DNA from: Bacteroidales bacterium UBA6346
GTDB taxonomy: Bacteria > Bacteroidota > Bacteroidia > Bacteroidales > UBA932
Direction: 5' to 3'
Assembly (NCBI GenBank): GCA_002438905.1
Contig: DJSA01000102.1
Coordinates: forward strand, 1 to 14,959
DNA length: 14,959 bases
The position numbers and the translations under genes are program-made. Below the pieces are notes generated by a model, which worked only from the letters and a program-made list of their open reading frames with translations, was not told where the DNA came from and ran no database searches. Numbering within the stretch: position 1 is the first letter of the stretch; the number at the start of each line of letters is the position of its first letter. This document shows, one piece after another, positions 1 to 5,146 of this stretch.

Positions 1-169
1 CGCGCACAAGCTTCTCCTTTCCGGCGGCCTGATGCTTGAGACACCCGACCTCAAGGCCGATACGCTCGACGAGTCCCTTCGCGAGAAGGTCGTAGGCGTC
101 GTCGTTCTTCATGTCCAGCAGCTGATACTTCAGAGACGAGCTGCCGCAGTTGAGCACTAAAATAATCAT
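1..169 (-). CDS. ackA: Acetate kinase, N-terminal fragment (continues off the left edge)
   Basis: My translation from the ATG at 169-167 gives 56 residues starting MIILVLNCGSSSLKYQLLD, the typical start of acetate kinase. This enzyme interconverts acetate + ATP and acetyl phosphate + ADP in the cytoplasm, and makes ATP in the Pta-AckA fermentation route. Asn7, Ser10, Ser12 and Lys14 fall at the positions of the family's N-terminal active-site segment (ASKHA fold). The frame is open to base 1, so roughly 340 residues are missing. The usual partner pta (phosphotransacetylase) does not lie upstream. The divergent neighbour is comEC, and ackA has its own -7 element at 286-293, so it starts a transcription unit here; pta may be downstream outside the window or elsewhere. 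The family call is near certain. Confidence 0.95.
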   Translation of the reverse strand, partial: MIILVLNCGSSSLKYQLLDMKNDDAYDLLAKGLVERIGLEVGCLKHQAAGKEKLVR

Positions 170-285
170 GGCGATTTATCTTAAATTATTATTTTTCCGT
201 GTTTTCGTAATCGATTTCGCGTAAGAAACCTTCAAAAAATAACCTGCATCATCTTTTTCATGTTTCTAAAACCGAAACAACCCGA

Positions 286-293
286 CAAAGTTA
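286..293 (-). promoter_or_regulatory. Bacteroidetes-type -7 element for ackA
   Basis: The minus strand reads TAACTTTG, an exact match to the Bacteroidetes sigma-ABfr -7 consensus TAnnTTTG. It lies 116 bases upstream of the ackA ATG. No TTG is present at the expected -33 position (about 313-316), so the promoter rests on the -7 box alone. The same octamer occurs in the better promoter at 8571. The rest of the 170-392 gap shows no repeat and no convincing plus-strand promoter for comEC. Confidence 0.5.
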
Positions 294-392
294 GCACTTT
301 TCTTCGTAAATTCGCAGCGACTTGGGAATTATGAATTCGGATAAAGGCGAAGTTCCGCCGGTTATTCGGATTCAAGTGTTATCTGCATATAT

Positions 393-1514
393 ATGAACAC
401 GCCCAAAGTCCACAGAATTGAACGTTTCGCATTCCCCTTTCTCGCTGGGACAATCATAGCGATGGAGTTTCCGCACCCTTTGCGAACCGGAGCATTTCTC
501 CCTTCGGCTGCATTTTTCCTCCTTTCGCTGATGATTTTCGGGAATATGCATACGATCCGGAAATATGGAGCCGAGAACATGCCGTCGCCACTTCTTTTTG
601 CAACGATAGCACTATGTGCGGCAACCTGCGTATTCCGTTGTGAGGCGACGTCGCTGAGCGGAGGCAGTGTATCCTTTGTCTTCGTGGATATATCTGATTG
701 GCTACATGCAACTTGCAGAAAATTTCAGTCTCTCATTGACAGTCTCCCACTGCGCGACCGGGAAAACAACGCGCTGCTCAAGGCACTCCTCACGGGAGAC
801 CGCTCCGGACTGTCGGCGCAGACAACCAATGCCTTCAGGGACAGCGGAGCCGCACACATCCTTGCGCTCTCAGGACTGCATCTCGGCATCATCTACGGCA
901 TCGTGGTCAAGGCGTTTGCTCTCCTCGGCAACTCACCGACAGCCACAAAGACACGCTCCCTGCTGACCATCGCTGCAACAGGGACATACTGCCTCATGGT
1001 AGGTGCCGGCCCGTCCATCAGCCGGGCATTCCTGTTCATTCTTTTAAGAGAGTTCTCGGTCATATTCGGTCGTTCCGCCACTCTACGTGACACGCTCTGC
1101 GGAGCGTTCGTGATTCAGGTCTGTCTTGATGCAAGTGCCGTCCGTTCCGTCAGCTTCCAGCTTTCCTACTTCGCCATGGCCGGCATCGCCTACATCTACC
1201 CGCTCCTGCAAGGCATTTTCCCACAGACCGGCACGAAGCACTCCCCCGTCCGATGGATCTGGAACAGCGTCGCATTGTCGACAGCCTGCCAGCTCGCCAC
1301 CGGCCCCGCCGCCTGGTTCTACTTCAGGACTTTCCCCAAATATTTCATCCTCACGAACCTTATTTCCCTACCGTTGACCGGAATTCTTCTTCCATCCGCC
1401 CTCCTCACCACGTTCCTCACCGCCCTCGGCATCTGTCCGTCCCTCCTAGTCCGCGCCACTGAATTACTCGCCGACACCCTGCGCCAATGCCTCGAAATCA
1501 TTGCTGGGATGTAG
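393..1514 (+). CDS. comEC: Short ComEC/Rec2-type competence channel protein
   Basis: This is a polytopic inner-membrane protein of 373 residues with the ComEC competence domain, which forms the channel that passes transforming DNA into the cytoplasm. Three hydrophobic segments (about 12-26, 35-50, 66-81) are followed by a ~45-residue linker. The hallmark block comes next: LLTGDRSGL (132-140), SGAAHILALSGLHLGI (151-166), GAGPSISRAFLF (204-215) and FQLSYFAMAGI (255-265), with further membrane helices to the end. Compared with typical ComEC there is no room for the N-terminal OB-fold domain (DUF4131) between helix 3 and the competence block. There is also no C-terminal metallo-beta-lactamase domain, and the last helices seem shortened. 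No frameshift remnant follows the stop: the sequence turns AT-rich and non-coding. It stands alone on its strand and ends at a hairpin. The family call is secure. Whether this reduced form still imports DNA is unknown. Confidence 0.88.
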   Translation: MNTPKVHRIERFAFPFLAGTIIAMEFPHPLRTGAFLPSAAFFLLSLMIFGNMHTIRKYGAENMPSPLLFATIALCAATCVFRCEATSLSGGSVSFVFVDISDWLHATCRKFQSLIDSLPLRDRENNALLKALLTGDRSGLSAQTTNAFRDSGAAHILALSGLHLGIIYGIVVKAFALLGNSPTATKTRSLLTIAATGTYCLMVGAGPSISRAFLFILLREFSVIFGRSATLRDTLCGAFVIQVCLDASAVRSVSFQLSYFAMAGIAYIYPLLQGIFPQTGTKHSPVRWIWNSVALSTACQLATGPAAWFYFRTFPKYFILTNLISLPLTGILLPSALLTTFLTALGICPSLLVRATELLADTLRQCLEIIAGM

Positions 1515-1529
1515 CACTCAATTTTGTCG

Positions 1530-1564
1530 AAAAATTCAGCATTTGTCTAAAAATGTGAATTTTT
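1530..1564. terminator. AT-rich hairpin between convergent comEC and apbE, probable bidirectional terminator
   Basis: AAAAATTC (1530-1537) pairs perfectly with GAATTTTT (1557-1564). CATTT (1540-1544) pairs with AAATG (1551-1555) around the loop GTCTAA, with a small AG/T internal bulge. The 13 base pairs are mostly A:T and give a T-run at the 3' edge on either strand. The hairpin starts 15 bases past the comEC stop and lies 59 bases past the apbE stop, so it could serve both genes. The GC-poor stem makes it weaker than a textbook terminator. Confidence 0.5.
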
Positions 1565-1623
1565 ATATGAAACTACTTGAAAGAAAGACAGATGACTTCC
1601 CCGCCTCGGTAAAGTGATGTAAT

Positions 1624-2604
1624 CTAACGGTCGGAACGCCAGGTCTTCATCTGACCGTTTTCGTCGTAGATGAGGACGGCTTCGAGGTGTGGGTTGGAGA
1701 GGATGAACTTCTGCGCCTGTTCGAGACCTATGACCATACAATATGTCGCGAAGGCGTCGGCATCGGTGGCGTTGCGGGTCGAGGACGGGTCGGAGGAAAT
1801 CACCGTGGCGCTCAGGAGGTTGTGCGTGACGGGAAGTCCGGTGCGCGGGTCTATAGTGTGGGCATATTTGCGTCCGTCCTTCACATAGAACTTGCGGTAG
1901 TTGCCGGAAGTCACGATGCCGCAGGGAGTCGTCGGGAGGGCATAGATGTCCTGAATCGAGGCTCCAGGCTCATAGTTGCCGTCAACTGGGCTGTCAATTC
2001 CAATCGTCCAGCTCTTTCCGCCCGGATTCACGCCCTGTCCGTACATTTCTCCGCCGATGTCCACGAGCATGTTCTTCACCCCGATCTTCCGCAGATATCC
2101 GGCCACGATGTCGCTGCTGTAGCCTTGGGCGATGGCGTTGAAGTTCACCTTTTTATGGAGTTCACAACGCGCCTTTGCCTCAGCAATGAGTTCCGCGGAC
2201 GGAAGGGAGTCGCGGGTGAAGCCGAAGCCCCAGATGTCGAAAAGCGGAGCCGCCCAAACATCCACCGCGCCGTCTGTCAGAGCCGCATAGCGGTCGCCGA
2301 GCTCGCAGAGTTCCGTGAATATGCTGTCCTTCACGACATTCTCCCCGGCATTGAAACGGCTCAAGAGCGAGGATTTGTTATATCCCGAAACGGAAATGTC
2401 CACGGCTGAAAGTATCGAATCAATCTTCGCCTTCACGACTTCCGGCGTTTTCCCCGTCCCGCCGAGATCCGCCTTCACGCTGTAGGTCCCGCCCTGTGCA
2501 TATCCCGTAATCTGAACATATCCGTAACGGGCGGCACAGGAATTGAGAAAGACGATGGCCGTCGTCAGGCATATAGCCTTAAGTAATATGGTATATTTAT
2601 TCAT
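1624..2604 (-). CDS. apbE: ApbE family FAD:protein FMN transferase, lipoprotein
   Basis: ApbE attaches FMN covalently to threonine residues of target proteins such as the NqrB, NqrC and RnfG subunits, using FAD and Mg2+ (EC 2.7.1.180). The 326-residue product starts with a signal peptide ending in lipobox LNSC (Cys23), so it should be a membrane-anchored lipoprotein on the outer face of the inner membrane. Family blocks appear in order: GGTYSVK (38-44), DGAVDVWAAPLFDIWGFG (111-128), NFNAIAQGYSSD (154-165), VDIGGEMYGQG (181-191), HTIDPRTGLP (249-258) and ATDADAFAT (279-287). Asp283 and Thr287 match the Mg2+-ligand pair of the family. Length is normal and nothing is broken. No Nqr or Rnf gene lies nearby, so its substrates are encoded elsewhere. 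It is a single-gene unit, convergent with comEC and divergent from lemA. Confidence 0.95.
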   Translation of the reverse strand: MNKYTILLKAICLTTAIVFLNSCAARYGYVQITGYAQGGTYSVKADLGGTGKTPEVVKAKIDSILSAVDISVSGYNKSSLLSRFNAGENVVKDSIFTELCELGDRYAALTDGAVDVWAAPLFDIWGFGFTRDSLPSAELIAEAKARCELHKKVNFNAIAQGYSSDIVAGYLRKIGVKNMLVDIGGEMYGQGVNPGGKSWTIGIDSPVDGNYEPGASIQDIYALPTTPCGIVTSGNYRKFYVKDGRKYAHTIDPRTGLPVTHNLLSATVISSDPSSTRNATDADAFATYCMVIGLEQAQKFILSNPHLEAVLIYDENGQMKTWRSDR

Positions 2605-2623
2605 ATATCTCCGTATTTCACGG

Positions 2624-2631
2624 CAAATTTA
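2624..2631 (-). promoter_or_regulatory. Candidate -7 element for apbE
   Basis: The minus strand reads TAAATTTG, an exact TAnnTTTG match ending 20 bases before the apbE ATG. This would give a 5' leader of only about 13 bases. No clear TTG lies at the -33 position. The call rests on one octamer in AT-rich sequence, so chance is possible. Confidence 0.4.
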
Positions 2632-2654
2632 ACGAAACTTCGAGAAAAAATGTG

Positions 2655-2662
2655 CATCTTTG
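2655..2662 (+). promoter_or_regulatory. Candidate -7 element for lemA
   Basis: CATCTTTG followed by CA matches TAnnTTTG at 7 of 8 positions and has the TTTGCA ending often seen in Bacteroidetes promoters. It ends 73 bases before the lemA ATG. The spot where a -33 TTG should lie reads TTC. A second imperfect match, TAACTTTA (2714-2721), is too near the start codon to be preferred. Confidence 0.35.
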
Positions 2663-2735
2663 CAGGTTGCATGGGCGATAATTCAAATTTCGCGAGTGCG
2701 AGACATGCGTTGATAACTTTAGAATTAAGGATATT

Positions 2736-3329
2736 ATGGAAAAGAAGAAATTGTCAGTGACCGCCATCGTGCTAATCGTGCTGGCCGTCATCGTTGTATG
2801 GGGCATCGGTGCCTACAATTCTCTCGTGAAGAAGGACGAAGGCGTCAAGACCGCGTGGTCGCAGGTTGAGAATGTCTATCAGCGCAGGGCGGATCTGATT
2901 CCGAACCTCGTGGCCACTGTCAAAGGATATGCGGAACATGAGTCCGAGACTCTTGAAGGTGTGGTCGAGGCTCGCGCGAAAGCCACGCAGGTGACTGTCA
3001 GCACGGAGGATCTCACGGAAGAGAAGATTGCAGAATTCCAGAAGGCGCAGGGCGAACTCGGCGCGGCACTCGGAAGGCTCATGGCAATCAGCGAGGCCTA
3101 TCCGGATCTCAAGGCAAACCAGAACTTCCGCGACCTGCAGGCTCAACTTGAAGGCACGGAGAACAGGATTGCAGTAGAGAGGAAGGCATACAACCAGACA
3201 GCGCGGGAGTACAACACGGCGATCCGCGTATTTCCAAAAAACATCATCGCTTCGATGTTCGGATTCAAGGCAAAAGGATATTTCGAGGCACAGGAAGGGG
3301 CACAGACCGCACCTAAGGTAGAGTTCTAA
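2736..3329 (+). CDS. lemA: LemA family membrane protein
   Basis: The product has 197 residues, the usual LemA size. A single N-terminal membrane helix (about 7-27) is preceded by a lysine-rich start (MEKKK). The LemA signature follows: YNSLVKKDEGVKTAWSQVENVYQRRADLIPNLV (27-59), then helices rich in Glu, Lys and Ala. The NLVATVKGYAEHE segment and the later ERKAYNQTAREYNTAI segment are both typical. LemA proteins form a three-helix bundle anchored in the inner membrane. Their biochemical role is not settled, although they often neighbour TPM-domain or HtpX genes. Here neither is present and the downstream neighbour, 36 bases away, is a FISUMP lipoprotein. The two are probably co-transcribed. 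The start is fixed by the conserved N-terminus. Confidence 0.95.
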   Translation: MEKKKLSVTAIVLIVLAVIVVWGIGAYNSLVKKDEGVKTAWSQVENVYQRRADLIPNLVATVKGYAEHESETLEGVVEARAKATQVTVSTEDLTEEKIAEFQKAQGELGAALGRLMAISEAYPDLKANQNFRDLQAQLEGTENRIAVERKAYNQTAREYNTAIRVFPKNIIASMFGFKAKGYFEAQEGAQTAPKVEF

Positions 3330-3365
3330 GCTTCTGTCCAAAAATAAACGATTTAACAAGAAAGA

Positions 3366-4391
3366 ATGCACAAGTCAAAAATCATAATTGCAGCACTCTC
3401 CGCCATGGCTTTAGTGTCCGTGCTTTCCTGCAAGAAGGACAGCGAGGATACAACACTGCCGTCGCTCAGCGGAACTCTGAAGTTCAATGAAGTGCCGTCA
3501 TTCGTGAACCCGCAGGACAAGATAACGCTCACGCTGAACGGAGTGACCCATCCGGGCGGGGGAAAGATAGGCTACTCAATCACAATTTCCGAAGGCTACA
3601 GAACAGTAAAGGACACCCTTGACGACGGAGTGATGAGTCTTGAATACACTTTCTGTGACAGGGAATATTTCAAGAAGGACACTCTTCGTGCCGTGACGGT
3701 AAGCGCCTCTGCATTCGCGGACGGATATTATAGTTCATCCACGGGCACGCAGACAGTGACCATAGTCAAAGGCGGAATGACCGGAGGCTCAATCAATGGT
3801 CTACTTCCGAACTTCGACGAAAGTTTCGAGGAAGACGGAATCAGGTATTATGCGCGCAAGAACGGGGACGCGACGTGGCTGATGAGAAATGTCGCAAGTC
3901 CCGGAAAGGGGCTTCCATACATGAGTTCCCCGGCAATGCTCGACGTTTTCGGAAGCTACCTGAACTGGGAGGACGCGAAGACCGCCTGTCCGGCCGGCTA
4001 TCGGCTGACGACGGACGAGGACTGGGTGAATCTCGGCAAGTGCCTAGGAGTCACCGATGCCGAAGTCCACGGGACTATTGCCGGAATAGCGACTCAGCTT
4101 ATGTTTGATGCCACGTTCAACTACGACAAGACGGCGCTCTGGACCTATTGGAAAGGAATGGACATAAGTAACAAGTCTGGACTCAGTGTTCTTCCGACAG
4201 GATGGGCAAATCTTGCCACAGGACAATTCAGCGGAGTTAAGGAATATGCCGTTTTCTGGACGGCGGATTCATACGAGAAGGATGACAGTCAGGCATGGTG
4301 CCGCGTCATTTATGAGAAGTCACAGGATGTGGGGGCGGAAGTGCACGACAAGTCCTCATACGGAGCATCTGTCCGCTGCGTGAAAGAGTAG
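3366..4391 (+). CDS. Lipoprotein with C-terminal Fib_succ_major (FISUMP) domain
   Basis: The product has 341 residues. A signal peptide ends in lipobox VLSC (Cys22), followed by KKDSED, so it should be a lipoprotein, probably carried to the outer membrane or cell surface. Residues about 30-135 are rich in Thr, Ser and Gly with alternating hydrophobic residues, which suggests a beta-sandwich or Ig-like spacer. From about 157 the FISUMP domain begins (DGIRYYARKNGDATWLMRN). It contains the hallmark ACPAGYRLTTDEDW (207-220), a Trp-rich core (WTYWKGMD, FWTADSY) and the closing SYGASVRCVKE (331-341). The domain is widespread and multi-copy in Fibrobacter and Bacteroidales and has no established function. 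It lies 36 bases after lemA in the same direction. Its stop is only 5 bases from the convergent lolA stop, with no terminator hairpin visible between. Confidence 0.88.
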   Translation: MHKSKIIIAALSAMALVSVLSCKKDSEDTTLPSLSGTLKFNEVPSFVNPQDKITLTLNGVTHPGGGKIGYSITISEGYRTVKDTLDDGVMSLEYTFCDREYFKKDTLRAVTVSASAFADGYYSSSTGTQTVTIVKGGMTGGSINGLLPNFDESFEEDGIRYYARKNGDATWLMRNVASPGKGLPYMSSPAMLDVFGSYLNWEDAKTACPAGYRLTTDEDWVNLGKCLGVTDAEVHGTIAGIATQLMFDATFNYDKTALWTYWKGMDISNKSGLSVLPTGWANLATGQFSGVKEYAVFWTADSYEKDDSQAWCRVIYEKSQDVGAEVHDKSSYGASVRCVKE

Positions 4392-4396
4392 CAACA

Positions 4397-4936
4397 TCAG
4401 TCAAGAGGTGTGAACACGAACCCTTCCGGAATGGAATTTTCATCGTAGGCGAAAAAGTCGGAGGGCTTGGATTCCACAAACGTCATTGACGGGACGGCAA
4501 TCGAAACGGCCGTTCCGTTTTTCATTGTCAGGGAGATTTTCGTCATGCGTTTGCCGTCGGGACTCCAGCTTACATTCATTTCCGACTCTCCGGAACCCGC
4601 CGATGGAATGAGTTCATCAACAGAAACAACTTCTTCCCGGACAATCTCGCCGGCAGCGGAGTCAACCGTCCAGATGTGTTCACCGTTGCAGAAAATTGAA
4701 TACCCGTCGCCCTCAACACGGAACAGTCCGCCTTGCCACCAGAGTTTCCCCACATAGCTTATCTTAGCGTTCCTTGGCGCGTAAACCGTCAGATCATAGT
4801 CAGCGCACACGCAGCCGTCCGAAGGCAATGATGCCAGAACATCAGAAACAGAAGAGGGTTTCTCCTGGGCAAAGACAGAAAGGAATCCGCAGAACACAAG
4901 ACTCAAAGACAATATAATTTGTTTAGACGTAACCAT
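4397..4936 (-). CDS. lolA: LolA-like outer-membrane lipoprotein chaperone, periplasmic
   Basis: The product has 179 residues with a cleavable signal peptide (hydrophobic 7-22, likely cut after VFA before QEK), so it should be periplasmic. The mature part reads as alternating beta strands: ADYDLTVYAPRNAKISYVGKLWWQGGLFRVEGDGYSIFCNGEHIWTVDSAAGEIV. This follows the LolA/LolB half-barrel plan, in which an early strand is followed by a 'G.l......FR.....y.i..ng...W..d' pattern. LolA accepts lipoproteins from LolCDE and delivers them to the outer membrane. Identity is modest from sequence alone. Position supports it: in Bacteroidales a LolA-like gene commonly follows ftsK, as here (same strand, 205 bases, with a repeat element in the gap). 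No clear promoter lies directly upstream, so read-through from ftsK is likely. It is slightly shorter than the usual ~200-220 residues. Confidence 0.75.
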   Translation of the reverse strand: MVTSKQIILSLSLVFCGFLSVFAQEKPSSVSDVLASLPSDGCVCADYDLTVYAPRNAKISYVGKLWWQGGLFRVEGDGYSIFCNGEHIWTVDSAAGEIVREEVVSVDELIPSAGSGESEMNVSWSPDGKRMTKISLTMKNGTAVSIAVPSMTFVESKPSDFFAYDENSIPEGFVFTPLD

Positions 4937-5019
4937 TTAATAATCCATTATGAATAATTTCCTATATTTAGAATTATTTTCGAATAGAGCTTTTTGAATC
5001 TTTAACAAGTGGCTTAAAG

Positions 5020-5146
5020 AAAGGGGATGCATAAAAGGATGGGATGCAAGGCGGATGGTAAAGAGGAAACCGCAGCAACCTGATGGTTGTGAGGATTTCA
5101 TCAAGACATCCAACGCAGCAGACCGCCTTTTAGGCGCCCCGTTATC
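5020..5146 (-). repeat. Structured interspersed repeat, copy 1 (ftsK-lolA gap)
   Basis: This is one of two ~128-bp copies in the window, about 100 of 130 hand-aligned columns identical to the copy at 12089-12217. Perfectly shared blocks are AAAGGGGATG (5020-5029), CAAGGCGGA (5047-5055), a 15-mer at 5067-5081, a 15-mer at 5084-5098, TCCAACGCAG (5109-5118) and CGCCCCGT (5135-5142). Inverted pairs are GGGG (5023-5026) with CCCC (5137-5140), AAGGCGG (5048-5054) with CCGCCTT (5123-5129), and a central hairpin CAACC/GGTTG (5076-5080/5085-5089) with loop TGAT. Strand is given as that of the flanking genes. The copy overlaps the ftsK stop codon. It has no coding capacity and I do not recognise the family. 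Confidence 0.85.

Noticed and set aside
1687..2409. 240-codon plus-strand ORF opposite apbE
   Set aside because: It is antisense to a complete ApbE with all family motifs. Its translation shows no recognisable domain and an odd composition; such open antisense frames are common in this base composition.
2772..3371. 199-codon minus-strand ORF opposite lemA
   Set aside because: LemA is unmistakable on the plus strand. This frame is Cys/Leu/Arg-rich without domain features.
4937..5019. Possible separate lolA promoter in the AT-rich leader
   Set aside because: A TTG is present on the minus strand, but the box about 19 bases on reads TATTCGAA, which fits TAnnTTTG poorly.
5020..5146. Repeat copy as a CRISPR unit, tRNA or group II intron fragment
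   Set aside because: There are only two distant copies with no spacer array, no cloverleaf with a T-loop, and no intron domain V hairpin or reverse transcriptase nearby.
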